DNA of 64,000 nucleotides, taken from NCBI GenBank assembly GCA_017626095.1, contig JAGAJL010000015.1, forward strand, positions 1 to 64,000, read 5' to 3'. Origin of the DNA: Lachnospiraceae bacterium. GTDB taxonomy: Bacteria; Bacillota; Clostridia; Lachnospirales; Lachnospiraceae. Position numbers and translations under genes: made by a program. Positions 8,448-18,091 of this stretch are shown here, one piece after another. Every line of letters begins with the position of its first letter. Position 1 is the first letter of the stretch. Under the pieces are notes generated by a model that saw only the letters and a list, made by a program, of their open reading frames with translations, was not told the origin of the DNA and made no database searches.

Positions 8448-8738
8448 TTATCTGGGTAATTCAATTTTTTTGTGATCTTTATTTTCTTTATATAAAACAA
8501 TTTTCTTTCCGATTACCTGTACTACCTCGGAATGAGTTCGCTCAGCAAGAACCACGGCAATCTCACGCGGATCATCCAGGCAGTTTTTTAAAACTGCAAT
8601 TTTAATCAATTCATGTGTGTTAAACGATTCACTGACCGCATTAGTTACTTCCGGTGTCAGACTGGATTTCCCAACCTGGAATATCGGTTCAATATTCATT
8701 GCCAGACCTTTTAAATATGCTCTTTGTTTACTGGTCAT
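8448..8738 (-). CDS. yhbY: YhbY family RNA-binding protein
   Basis: A 96-residue CRS1/YhbY (CRM) domain protein that associates with pre-50S ribosomal subunits. Conserved elements are LTSKQRAYL-like MTSKQRAYLKGLAM at the N-terminus, FQVGKSSLTPEV (a GxxG-like loop, about 22-33) and KIAVLKNC. The start at 8738 is chosen from AGAGGAT 8 bp upstream; a frame start at 8783 would add 15 residues unlike the family. It lies between obgE and nadD. Confidence 0.93.
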   Translation of the reverse strand: MTSKQRAYLKGLAMNIEPIFQVGKSSLTPEVTNAVSESFNTHELIKIAVLKNCLDDPREIAVVLAERTHSEVVQVIGKKIVLYKENKDHKKIELPR

Positions 8739-8841
8739 AGTATTATCCTCTTCTCGCAATTCCCGAACATCTTTTACTACCATAAAATGCCGTATTTACG
8801 TCATTTTATTCCGTAAACAATGTTCGATGTGTCAAATCAAA

Positions 8842-10131
<1,290 letters not shown>

Positions 10132-10281
10132 TTACTCCTCTTTGCATCTTAAAAAAACGACTATTAATTGCATAAGATGTATTTGGATTTCTCCATTACT
10201 ACGCAATTCTCGCAATCCACGAACACATCATATCACCATTATTAACAAATGTAACAAATGTTAATCCGTTTTTATGAGAAT

Positions 10282-10316
10282 AAAAAGAGCCTCAAACCGC
10301 GTGGTTTGAAGCTCTC
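10282..10316 (-). terminator. Terminator of the rplU-prp-rpmA operon
   Basis: A GC-containing hairpin on the minus strand (AGAGCTTCAAACC paired with GGTTTGAGGCTCT, loop ACGC) is followed by TTTTTATT, 13 bp after the rpmA stop. The 150 bp between it and obgE should hold the obgE promoter, for which I see only a TATGAT with no good -35. Confidence 0.9.
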
Positions 10317-10328
10317 ACTTTCATCGAA

Positions 10329-10613
10329 TTAGTCTTCTACCGGATATACGGAAGCCTGTTTTTTATCTCTTCCTTTTCTTTCGAATCTTAATACGCCATC
10401 AACTAAAGCGAATAATGTATCATCTCCGCCTTTTCCTACATTAACACCGGGATGAATTTTGGTTCCACGCTGTCTATATAAAATGTTTCCGGCTTTTACA
10501 AACTGTCCGTCAGCTCTTTTCGCACCTAATCTCTTAGATTCGGAATCTCTACCGTTCTTTGTAGAGCCCACACCTTTTTTATGAGCGAAAAATTGAAGGT
10601 TCATTTTTAACAT
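10329..10613 (-). CDS. rpmA: 50S ribosomal protein L27 (bL27) with cleavable N-terminus
   Basis: A 94-residue bL27. The N-terminus [17 protein letters not shown] carries the Firmicutes/Fusobacteria extension that must be removed after the second Phe by the protease Prp to expose the Ala-His-Lys end reaching the peptidyl transferase centre. The core [22 protein letters not shown] is canonical. AGGAGG lies 10 bp upstream of the ATG. The gene for Prp is immediately upstream. Confidence 0.97.
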   Translation of the reverse strand: MLKMNLQFFAHKKGVGSTKNGRDSESKRLGAKRADGQFVKAGNILYRQRGTKIHPGVNVGKGGDDTLFALVDGVLRFERKGRDKKQASVYPVED

Positions 10614-10618
10614 GGGTA

Positions 10619-10948
10619 TTACACCTCCTTGATTCTCAATGTAACAAAATTATCGTACTCTTCTGCGATACCCTCAAATCCCAAATATGCAGAGGCTAAA
10701 AGCAGACTGGCATCATGTGAAGGAGTATCTTTTATCAGAAATTTCATATAGCCGGTCTCTTCATCACATTTCTGTTCAAAAGAATCCTGACAAAATTTCT
10801 CAATTGCATTTTGGGTATTCACTGCCAAAACAGAAACGGATGCACATACAATATCGCTTCCGTATTCAGCACTTTCAGCATGTCCGGATACCTCAAATCC
10901 TTTCACAACATGGGATGACTTATCGCAAAAAATCTTTATGGCTGTCAT
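10619..10948 (-). CDS. prp: Ribosomal-processing cysteine protease Prp
   Basis: A 109-residue Prp (YsxB) protease that cleaves the N-terminal extension of L27. The catalytic dyad is His23 in [10 protein letters not shown] and Cys35 in SDIVCASVS. The spacing and the flanking segments match the family. It is flanked by rplU and rpmA, its substrate gene, with only 5 bp to rpmA, the usual Firmicutes order. AAAGGTGG precedes the ATG. Confidence 0.95.
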   Translation of the reverse strand: MTAIKIFCDKSSHVVKGFEVSGHAESAEYGSDIVCASVSVLAVNTQNAIEKFCQDSFEQKCDEETGYMKFLIKDTPSHDASLLLASAYLGFEGIAEEYDNFVTLRIKEV

Positions 10949-10964
10949 TTATGCCACCTTTAAA

Positions 10965-11270
10965 TTAAGCATTAATTTTCTCAATTTTAACCTGAGTGTA
11001 TGCTTGTCTATGACCATTTTTCTTGTGATAACCTGATTTTCTCTTATATTTGTAAACGATAACTTTTTTACCTTTACCCTGACCCATAACAGTTGCTGTA
11101 ACTGTAGATGAAGCAACGTCAGCACCAACCTTTAAGCCGTTATCACTTACTGCAAGAACCTGGTCAAATGTTACAGTACTACCATCTTCAACATCTAATT
11201 TTTCAATTTTAACGATGTCACCTTCGGAAACTTTGTACTGTTTTCCACCTGTTGCAATAATTGCGTACAT
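10965..11270 (-). CDS. rplU: 50S ribosomal protein L21 (bL21)
   Basis: A 101-residue bL21, an early-assembly protein of the large subunit. It begins [14 protein letters not shown], the family signature, and ends in the basic [23 protein letters not shown] segment that contacts 23S rRNA. AGGAGG lies 6 bp upstream. It is the first gene of the rplU-prp-rpmA operon, preceded by a structured leader and a strong promoter. Confidence 0.97.
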   Translation of the reverse strand: MYAIIATGGKQYKVSEGDIVKIEKLDVEDGSTVTFDQVLAVSDNGLKVGADVASSTVTATVMGQGKGKKVIVYKYKRKSGYHKKNGHRQAYTQVKIEKINA

Positions 11271-11350
11271 AAGGCACCTCCTACTAATTACTCGCTGACT
11301 TCGGTGATATCAGAAGACATACTTTTACCTCGTCATGCGGCATACCGTAG
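11271..11350 (-). ncRNA. Candidate L21 leader (5' UTR) of rplU
   Basis: About 80 nt of untranslated leader lie between the promoter and rplU. They include GGTATGCCGCATGACGAGG and a small hairpin (CTTC/GAAG or CTGA/TCAG around position 11305). Many Firmicutes have an autoregulatory L21 leader at this place. The assignment rests on position and folding potential, not on a covariance match. Confidence 0.4.
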
Positions 11351-11351
11351 T

Positions 11352-11381
11352 ATAATATCATGCATTCTCATGATTTGTCAA
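11352..11381 (-). promoter_or_regulatory. Promoter of rplU-prp-rpmA inside the NUDIX gene end
   Basis: A perfect TTGACA (11376-11381) and TATTAT (11352-11357) are separated by 18 bp on the minus strand. The -35 element lies within the last codons of the upstream NUDIX gene, whose stop is at 11368. Confidence 0.75.
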
Positions 11382-11940
11382 GCAGTTCAAATGCATTTTT
11401 TGTAAAGAAATATACCATAACCTGACAGCGAGAGGAAAACTCTGCTGTATCCAGTAATTGTCGGCATTCTTCTTTTGTATAAAAGGCTGCCTGTATCTTT
11501 TCATTTTCCGACGTATGATCCTCAATATTACCTTCTGCTTCCAATACAACAATCTGTGTTCGGATATCCGAAATGGCCACGGCAGCAAAAGACGGATTTA
11601 AAATATCAATAATCCGTTTCAACTGCAAACCTGTCTCTTCGTATAATTCACGTCGAATACAGTCTTCTATGGTTTCTCCGGGCTCAATCATTCCTGCACA
11701 CAAGTTATAGATTTCTTTATTGATTCCCATCCGAAATTCTTTAAGTAACAAAAGCTTTCCGTCATTTAAAACAGCCATGGAAATACCGCTTGTTGAATTT
11801 CCCAAATCCGCAGGACTGTCAATCTCGTGATGACTTACGATCTCATATTTCTTTTCTCTACCGCTTTTATTTTCATAAACCAGTTCATATTTCTTAAGAT
11901 ATCTTCCACCGTCTTTTTTATCAATTCTCAATAATTTCAT
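11368..11940 (-). CDS. NUDIX hydrolase, probable ADP-ribose pyrophosphatase
   Basis: A 190-residue NUDIX hydrolase. The Nudix box is intact at about 82-104: GMIEPGETIEDCIRRELYEE followed by TGL, fitting GX5EX7REUXEEXGU. Residues before it (LLLKEFRMGINKEIYNLCAG) resemble the ADP-ribose pyrophosphatase group, so cleavage of an ADP-sugar is the likely activity. Substrate specificity cannot be read from the sequence. The first 20 bp overlap the end of the RNase G/E gene, so translation is probably coupled. Confidence 0.85.
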   Translation of the reverse strand: MKLLRIDKKDGGRYLKKYELVYENKSGREKKYEIVSHHEIDSPADLGNSTSGISMAVLNDGKLLLLKEFRMGINKEIYNLCAGMIEPGETIEDCIRRELYEETGLQLKRIIDILNPSFAAVAISDIRTQIVVLEAEGNIEDHTSENEKIQAAFYTKEECRQLLDTAEFSSRCQVMVYFFTKNAFELLDKS

Positions 11941-13111
11941 ATAATTCAGCCTCTTTTATCTTGGACAAAAGCAAAACATCTTTCTTTTGTCTTGTAATTT
12001 CCACCAAGCCCAGCTTGGTAACATCAACAACATCGGCTTTGTTGCAATCTAAGGAAAGTCTTTTTTTTAATAACTCCATAAACTCTTCTTCGTCTTTTGG
12101 CGATGCCGTGTTAATAAAATCAACCACAACAATGCCACTGATATTATTAACAGAGAGAAGAAAAGGAATGATTTCTGCTGCTTCTAAGTTTGTTTTTTGG
12201 ACAAGTTCTGACTTACTCATCTTTTGGATGTTTTTGCCGGAATTCACATCGATTACCGTCAAAGCCTCGGTGGGTTCCACAACGAGATATCCACCGGATT
12301 TTAACCAGACTTTCTTTGAAATCATACCATGAATCCGGGATTTTATTTCATAAAGCAACGAAAGCGGGAGCTTTTGGTTTTCATCGTGATAAGCCAAATG
12401 CTCTGACATACAGGAAGGAAGAATGGATTTTAAATAGTCATATTCTTCTGCCGAATCGGTTATAATTCTGTCTGTCTTTAAAAAATCAATTTTTGACAAA
12501 GACTGAATCACAAAATCTGACTTATCATAGATACAACTAAAGCAAGTCCTGCTTTTTGCTTTTAAAACAATTTGATGCATTTCTTCCGATAAACTGCAAA
12601 GTTCATCCTTAAGAAGATCCAGTTCGGTTTCTAAAAGAGCTGCCGTATTAGATCGAATGATGTAAGAAAATGATTCGTCAACGATATCGGTTAATGCCTG
12701 TTTTATGACTTTTTTTTGCGTATCTTTGATTTTTTTGGAAAAATGGATGCCACCGGGTGTATTGGTCACAACACAATAAATGCCGGGAAGTGATAACTCT
12801 ACAGCTAACATTGCTTCTTTTGTTTTTAAAGGAGCAGTCTTTAGCTGCACCGGTAATACCATTCCGTTTTTGATTTCAATACCTTCAGCCCGATGTTTCT
12901 TGGGGGTTGGTAAAAAGCCCTGTTTTCCTTTTTCATATTCGACAAAGGAAGCATCCAGATTCTGTACGGTATTTGCCACGCGTCCGACATATATTTTCCC
13001 GGGAATCATAGTACTTTCCGTAGAAAAATCTGCCAGTCTGAGCATATTATCCTGAATTGCGAAAAAACCTCTCGTATTTCCGATCTTAGTAAATACAACC
13101 TGTTCTCCCAT
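11921..13111 (-). CDS. Ribonuclease E/G family protein
   Basis: A 396-residue Rne/Rng family endoribonuclease, shorter than E. coli RNase G (489). An S1-like segment (about 36-110, GKIYVGRVANTVQNLDASFV) is followed by the RNase H/DNase-like catalytic core. Metal-binding Asp288 lies in LTVIDVNSGKN and Asp331 in GIVVVDFINTASPKDEEEF. The usual Zn-link CPxC motif after the core is absent, so the protein ends near the catalytic domain. It is translationally coupled to the upstream TIGR03936 gene (1-bp overlap) and the downstream NUDIX. In Clostridia this gene regularly sits with TIGR03960/TIGR03936 ahead of rplU. Confidence 0.9.
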   Translation of the reverse strand: MGEQVVFTKIGNTRGFFAIQDNMLRLADFSTESTMIPGKIYVGRVANTVQNLDASFVEYEKGKQGFLPTPKKHRAEGIEIKNGMVLPVQLKTAPLKTKEAMLAVELSLPGIYCVVTNTPGGIHFSKKIKDTQKKVIKQALTDIVDESFSYIIRSNTAALLETELDLLKDELCSLSEEMHQIVLKAKSRTCFSCIYDKSDFVIQSLSKIDFLKTDRIITDSAEEYDYLKSILPSCMSEHLAYHDENQKLPLSLLYEIKSRIHGMISKKVWLKSGGYLVVEPTEALTVIDVNSGKNIQKMSKSELVQKTNLEAAEIIPFLLSVNNISGIVVVDFINTASPKDEEEFMELLKKRLSLDCNKADVVDVTKLGLVEITRQKKDVLLLSKIKEAELYEIIEN

Positions 13112-13806
13112 TATAAATCCTCACCAACTGCATCAAGTGAAATCAATTGACCGTTTTGGTCACGCGTGTAGGTTTCTTCTCTGGTAATGACAAATTCAAA
13201 TGCCTCCGGTTTTTTTTGCAAAAACTGATAGTATGCTTCCATCACAAGTCCCGGTTTAATATTGCCGCTACTGCTGGCATCAACTAAAAGATAAATTGAA
13301 TCAGCATCTGCTTTATAATCAAATATAAACTCTTTCAGATTAAGAACCTTGGAGCTTTTCTTCGTTTCTTTTTCTATCAAAATTTCATTCTGCGACATGA
13401 AACGATCAAATTCTTTCGTAAATGAAAAATCATCCCTCTCATGTCCTTTTCTGATTTTAACCGTATAAGAAGCAGCCGCAACACTTGCCATGGCATTTCC
13501 GGCATCCTTTGGCAGTACTTTCACAGAAAGAATATCGACACCTTCCACCATTACTTCCTGTAGACGCTTTTTACATTCTGCTGTTTTTATCTCTGACGTA
13601 AATTCCAGATCAGCATATTCGCCGTTACTAAACAATCCAACTCCCAACGGCGCGGCAAAGGATAAAATCTGATGTGGACTAAAACCGGTCGAATAAGCAA
13701 TCGGCAGCCCCGCACGACGAATGGCTTTTTGAAAATACCGCATCATATCCAGATGACCAATAAAAACCATGGAACTGTATTTTGAAAATTTAATTCTGTA
13801 TTTCAT
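13111..13806 (-). CDS. TIGR03936 family radical SAM-associated protein (DUF2344)
   Basis: A 231-residue DUF2344 protein. The start MKYRIKFSKYSSMVFIGHLDMMRYFQKAIRR and the following GFSPHQILSFAAPLGVGLFSNGEYADLEF are typical. In some bacteria this domain is fused to the C-terminus of the radical SAM protein encoded next door, so the two probably form one enzyme or complex. An RNA or tRNA modification role has been suspected from context, but the reaction is not established. The stop overlaps the RNase G/E start by one base. Confidence 0.9.
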   Translation of the reverse strand: MKYRIKFSKYSSMVFIGHLDMMRYFQKAIRRAGLPIAYSTGFSPHQILSFAAPLGVGLFSNGEYADLEFTSEIKTAECKKRLQEVMVEGVDILSVKVLPKDAGNAMASVAAASYTVKIRKGHERDDFSFTKEFDRFMSQNEILIEKETKKSSKVLNLKEFIFDYKADADSIYLLVDASSSGNIKPGLVMEAYYQFLQKKPEAFEFVITREETYTRDQNGQLISLDAVGEDL

Positions 13807-13843
13807 AAAGTAATCAATCTTTCTTCAAAATTCTATCTATCAC

Positions 13844-15712
13844 TTAATTCTTCTTATCAAAACAGATACCTGTTTTAAAACGTGCAGCACCGCATCCCTG
13901 ACACTGCATCTTACAATTGGGTGTCACGGTTTCTGCTTTGGCTCTTTCCCATTCTCGAATAAAGAAAGCCTTCTCGACGCCACAACTGATAAAATCCCAT
14001 GGAAGAACTTCGTCCACAGACCTTTCTCTTGTTGTATAGAAATCAACATTAAGACCACATTCCTCAAATGCCTCATCCCACAGCTCCTGCTTAAAAAATT
14101 CACTCCACGCATCATAAATACAACCTTTTTGGTATGCTTTATAGATGACATCACTAATCTTTCGGTCACCACGCGCAAAAGCACCTTCTAATACCGATAC
14201 ATCTGCTTCATGATAAATATAGCGGATACTTTTCTTGTTTAATTGCTCTAAAACCGTATCCTTTAGTGTATGTGCCTTATCCAAAAATTCCTGCGCATAT
14301 CCCATAGGAGCCCACTGAAATGGCGTAAACGGCTTAGGAATAAAAAAGGATGTACTTATGGTAATCTGAACTTTACCATTGCGTTTTTCTTTCGGAACCG
14401 TCTCGTAATATACCTTAGCAACTTCGTTTGCCAATTCCGCTATCCCTTTGACATCTGCAATGGTTTCCGTCGGCAGACCAAGCATAAAATATAATTTTAC
14501 CTTATTCCATCCGCCTTCAAATGCAAGTCTCGCGCCATTTAGAATGACTTCTTCGGTCAATCCTTTGTTGATAACATTGCGCATACGCTGTGTTCCGGCT
14601 TCCGGAGCAAATGTCAGACTGCTTTTTTTCACATCCTGAACCTTACTCATGACATCTAAGGAAAAGGCATCAATCCGCAAAGAAGGAAGGGAAATATTCA
14701 CATGCTTGTCCTTACACTTTTCAATCAGAAAATCCATAAATTCCGAAAGATTTGAATAATCGCTGGAACTTAGCGAACTTAAGGAGATTTCCTCATGTCC
14801 CGTATTGTCGAGCATTTCTATTGCATATTCTTTTAAAAAATCCAAAGAGCGCTCACGAACCGGACGATAGAGCTGACCTGCTTGGCAAAATCTGCACCCA
14901 CGGATACATCCACGCTGAATTTCCAAAACAACACGGTCCTGTGTCACTTTGATAAAAGGAACGACCGGTTTCTTGGGATAAGGAACCTGATTCACATCCG
15001 TTACCAGTTCTTTCATAATAGTCTTTGGGATATCATCATAAAGAGGATAAAACACTTTTATCGTGCCATCAGCATGATAGGTTACATCATAGAGCATCGG
15101 ACAATAGATTCCGGGGATTTGTGCAGCCTTATGCAGAAAATCCATCCTGTCATATCCGTCTTTTTGACAGTTTTTGTATAAATCCAATAATGCGCGGTAC
15201 TGTGTCTCTCCTTCGCCAATATAAAACAGGTCAAAAAATGCCGCAATCGGTTCCGGATTGTATGCGCAGGGACCGCCACCGATGACAATCGGATGCTCAT
15301 TGGTTCTTTCCTTTGCAAAAATCGGAATATTTGATAAATCCAAAACCTGCAGGATATTGGTATAACACATCTCATATTGAAGGGTAATACCGATAAAATC
15401 AAAATCCGAAACCGGATCCTGACTTTCCAATGCAAATAATGGGATTTGTTCCTTTCTCATAATTGCATCTAAATCCATCCAGGGTGAATAAACACGCTCA
15501 CACCACACATCTTCATAGGAATTCAGTAAATCATATAAAATCTGAATGCCCAGATGTGACATTCCAATTTCATAAACATCCGGAAAACACATCACAAAAC
15601 GAATCAACTCTTCCTTGTTCTCCTTCATAACGGAGTTGACCTCGCCACCAATGTAACGTGCCGGTTTTTCAATTGTTAATAATATTTCATCATTTAATGC
15701 CAATTTTCTCAT
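13844..15712 (-). CDS. TIGR03960 family B12-binding/radical SAM protein
   Basis: A 622-residue protein with an N-terminal B12-binding-like domain (about 1-230). A radical SAM domain (about 245-480) follows, with the 4Fe-4S ligands Cys269, Cys273 and Cys276 in QRGCIRGCRFCQAGQ. A C-terminal Cys cluster is seen near the end (CKMQCQGCGAARFKTGIC). It likely uses SAM radical chemistry on a macromolecular substrate that is not defined. It is transcribed with the TIGR03936 partner 37 bp downstream and overlaps the small membrane gene upstream by 23 bp. Confidence 0.92.
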   Translation of the reverse strand: MRKLALNDEILLTIEKPARYIGGEVNSVMKENKEELIRFVMCFPDVYEIGMSHLGIQILYDLLNSYEDVWCERVYSPWMDLDAIMRKEQIPLFALESQDPVSDFDFIGITLQYEMCYTNILQVLDLSNIPIFAKERTNEHPIVIGGGPCAYNPEPIAAFFDLFYIGEGETQYRALLDLYKNCQKDGYDRMDFLHKAAQIPGIYCPMLYDVTYHADGTIKVFYPLYDDIPKTIMKELVTDVNQVPYPKKPVVPFIKVTQDRVVLEIQRGCIRGCRFCQAGQLYRPVRERSLDFLKEYAIEMLDNTGHEEISLSSLSSSDYSNLSEFMDFLIEKCKDKHVNISLPSLRIDAFSLDVMSKVQDVKKSSLTFAPEAGTQRMRNVINKGLTEEVILNGARLAFEGGWNKVKLYFMLGLPTETIADVKGIAELANEVAKVYYETVPKEKRNGKVQITISTSFFIPKPFTPFQWAPMGYAQEFLDKAHTLKDTVLEQLNKKSIRYIYHEADVSVLEGAFARGDRKISDVIYKAYQKGCIYDAWSEFFKQELWDEAFEECGLNVDFYTTRERSVDEVLPWDFISCGVEKAFFIREWERAKAETVTPNCKMQCQGCGAARFKTGICFDKKN

Positions 15713-16121
15713 AATCTAAAGTATACGGTATATCTTTTATAAAATCAATTACGGACACAGAATAATCAATTTGAATTTCTTTGTCAAATTTCTGATAAAA
15801 GCTTTGCGGTAATTGAAAAAAAACATATCGGTCCAGTAAAACTGCAGCAAATAAGAATACACAAAAAATCAGACGAGCTTTCAATCCATACTTTTCATCT
15901 CTCGTCTGATTCTTTCTTTTCACATAATCTGCATCTTCCGAATACATATTTTCTTCCGAAAACATATCATTCTTATGATGTTCAAAAATATCATGCTCGG
16001 AATACTTTCCATATCCCATAATATCCGACAGTGCGTTCATATGCACTTTATTATTTTTTTCAAATTCCTTCAACCGAAGAATTTTTTCGGTCCGGTTTTC
16101 TGCTGCTTTTACATCATTCAT
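15690..16121 (-). CDS. Conserved hypothetical membrane protein
   Basis: 143 residues; I do not recognise a named domain. The N-terminal two-thirds is hydrophilic and charged (coiled-coil-like KILRLKEFEKNNKVHMNALSD). One membrane helix follows at about 92-112 (RLIFCVFLFAAVLLDRYVFF), then a short extracytoplasmic tail. The start at 16121 is chosen from GGAGG 11 bp upstream; the frame extends to 16244 without support. It sits between hisI and the radical SAM gene, overlapping the latter by 23 bp. Confidence 0.65.
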   Translation of the reverse strand: MNDVKAAENRTEKILRLKEFEKNNKVHMNALSDIMGYGKYSEHDIFEHHKNDMFSEENMYSEDADYVKRKNQTRDEKYGLKARLIFCVFLFAAVLLDRYVFFQLPQSFYQKFDKEIQIDYSVSVIDFIKDIPYTLDYEKIGIK

Positions 16122-16259
16122 GATATCCATTCCCTCCAACCATATAATCCTTTGATACATCAAAAACAGGTAATGTTGTTTCTTTAATACAAACATATTC
16201 AGACAGGTTGAAAATATGAAAATGATGAAAGAATCGATTTTCAAAAATCGAAAAAACTT

Positions 16260-16640
16260 TTATTCTGCAACCAGACTTCGGTAAAAACAGGAAAAATTGC
16301 CGGTATGACAGGCAGCACCGATTTGTTTTACCCTTGCCAAAATCGTATCGTTATCACAATCAATCATGATACTCTGGATATATTGAAAATGACCGCTTGT
16401 CATGCCTTTTATCCACAATTCATTCCGGCTTCTGCTGTAATACGTCATACGTCCGGTTTCGCAGGTCATGTTATAGGCTTCTTCATTCATATAGGCTACC
16501 ATAAGTACCTGATTGGTTTCATCATCCTGTACGACAACACAAACAAGTCCGTCGGCACCTTTTTTTAATTCCGAAAAAGGCATAATCGGCTGAAATTTAC
16601 CAATTCCGTTTTCTGTTTTTGCTTTGATTTTTTGTTCCAT
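16260..16640 (-). CDS. hisI: Phosphoribosyl-AMP cyclohydrolase
   Basis: A 126-residue stand-alone HisI domain that opens the purine ring of PR-AMP in histidine synthesis. Metal/catalytic segments are visible: YYSRSRNELWIKGMTSGH, DCDNDTILARV with the Mg-binding Asp residues, and CHTGNFSCF with the Zn-binding Cys. The HisE pyrophosphohydrolase domain often fused to HisI is missing, so hisE must lie elsewhere. It is 12 bp downstream of hisB. Confidence 0.95.
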   Translation of the reverse strand: MEQKIKAKTENGIGKFQPIMPFSELKKGADGLVCVVVQDDETNQVLMVAYMNEEAYNMTCETGRMTYYSRSRNELWIKGMTSGHFQYIQSIMIDCDNDTILARVKQIGAACHTGNFSCFYRSLVAE

Positions 16641-16652
16641 ATCTTTTATTCC

Positions 16653-17243
16653 TTATTCTAACGCACCTTTCGTACTGGGCACATCCTTACAACGGGGTTC
16701 TAATGCAACAGCCATATCCAGAGCCTTTCCAAAAGCCTTAAACATAGCCTCACAGATATGATGGTCATTTGCACCAAACAAAAGTTTGAAATGCAAATTC
16801 ATGCCTGCAGCATATGAGACAGAATAGAAAAATTCTTTGATTAACTGGGTGTCCAGATCTCCCATCTTTTCTCCCCGGAATACAACATCGGAAGAATAAT
16901 AAGGTCTTCCGCACAAGTCAACTGCACAAATCACAAGCGCTTCATCCATGGGAAGTACAAAATATCCATATCGGTTAATTCCTTTTTTATCTCCAACCGC
17001 TTTTGCGATGGCATTACCTAAAACAATGCCGCAGTCTTCCACTGTATGGTGACCATCCACTTCCAAATCGCCCTTAGCTTTTAAGTCCAAATCAAAATAT
17101 CCATGCTTTGCAAAGCCGGATAACATATGATCAAAAAATCCGATCCCCGTTGATATCTCAAAATCTCCCGTGCCATCCAAATTCAGGGAAAGGGAGATAT
17201 CAGTCTCTTTTGTTGTACGTTTGATACTTGCTGTTCTTTCCAT
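16653..17243 (-). CDS. hisB: Imidazoleglycerol-phosphate dehydratase
   Basis: A 196-residue IGPD, the monofunctional form without the histidinol-phosphatase domain. Mn-binding histidine motifs are GFFDHMLSGFAKHG and DGHHTVEDCGI in the first half and ANDHHICEAMFKAFG in the second half. It is separated from hisG by 190 bp holding a palindromic element, while hisI follows closely. Confidence 0.96.
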   Translation of the reverse strand: MERTASIKRTTKETDISLSLNLDGTGDFEISTGIGFFDHMLSGFAKHGYFDLDLKAKGDLEVDGHHTVEDCGIVLGNAIAKAVGDKKGINRYGYFVLPMDEALVICAVDLCGRPYYSSDVVFRGEKMGDLDTQLIKEFFYSVSYAAGMNLHFKLLFGANDHHICEAMFKAFGKALDMAVALEPRCKDVPSTKGALE

Positions 17244-17270
17244 ATGATTACCTCTTAAATTTTCTTTCTG

Positions 17271-17429
17271 TCATTTTGTATCTGGGAAAGTTTGTATATT
17301 CTACTCACAGACTGTATGACAACGTCAGCACTTAATGAGCAATTTATTGCGAATTTAGTACTGCTTCGTTGTCATCCAAATGAGAACGCGTCTGTGATAG
17401 AATATGCAAATTTCTCAGATACAAAATGA
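17271..17429. repeat. 159-bp palindromic element inside the his operon
   Basis: The two ends are imperfect inverted repeats of about 42 bp. TCATTTTGTATCTGGGAAAG at the left matches the complement of the right end, which reads TCATTTTGTATCTGAGAAA. Both continue through TATTCTA and CACAGAC. A second paired block, ATGACAACG, follows further inside. There is no coding frame. The size, long terminal inverted repeats and lack of a gene suggest a MITE-like or extragenic palindromic repeat. I see no second copy in the window. Confidence 0.7.
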
Positions 17430-17433
17430 TTTA

Positions 17434-18081
17434 TCACAGTTGTTCTTTTAACCGATGAATAATATCCTTGATTCGTTCTGATTCCATTTTCATACTGACC
17501 TGATTGACAATCATACGGGCAGAAAGTGGACAGATTTCTTCTAAAACCACCAGCCCGTTTTCTTTTAATGTCGAACCGGTTTCCACAATATCCACAATGA
17601 CATCCGATAAACCGACAATCGGCCCAAGCTCAACAGAACCGTTTAATTTAATGATATCAACGGTCTGATGTTTTTTATTGTAAAAATAGTCCTTTGCGAT
17701 TTTCGGATATTTACTTGCAACACGTATCATTTCATGATGTTGTAATAATTCTCTTGCACTTTCCGGACCACAGACGCACATACGGCATTTTCCAAAGCCC
17801 AAATCCAATACCTCATATGCTCTTCTGCCTTCTTCCAATAAGGTGTCTTTTCCGACAACACCAATATCGGCAGCACCGTATTCTACGTATGTTGGCACAT
17901 CCGGACCCTTAGATAAGAAAAACTTCAATTTCAGTTCTTCGTTAACAAAAATCAGCTTTCTGGTATCCTTATCTTTCATCTCTTCACAATAAATGCCGAT
18001 TTGTTCCAACAAGGCAAGTGTTTTATTTGCCAGTCTTCCTTTGCCAAGCGCAAAGGTTAAATATCTCATATCTTCACTCAT
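17434..18081 (-). CDS. hisG: ATP phosphoribosyltransferase, short form catalytic subunit
   Basis: A 215-residue short-form HisG that condenses ATP and PRPP in the first step of histidine synthesis. [14 protein letters not shown] is the N-terminal substrate strand, and [16 protein letters not shown] (about 160-175) is the PRPP-binding motif. The C-terminal ACT-like regulatory domain of long HisG is absent, so activity and feedback need HisZ, encoded 4-11 bp upstream. I place the start at 18081 because AGGAGA lies 6 bp upstream. Confidence 0.95.
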   Translation of the reverse strand: MSEDMRYLTFALGKGRLANKTLALLEQIGIYCEEMKDKDTRKLIFVNEELKLKFFLSKGPDVPTYVEYGAADIGVVGKDTLLEEGRRAYEVLDLGFGKCRMCVCGPESARELLQHHEMIRVASKYPKIAKDYFYNKKHQTVDIIKLNGSVELGPIVGLSDVIVDIVETGSTLKENGLVVLEEICPLSARMIVNQVSMKMESERIKDIIHRLKEQL

Positions 18082-18091
18082 AATCATTCTC

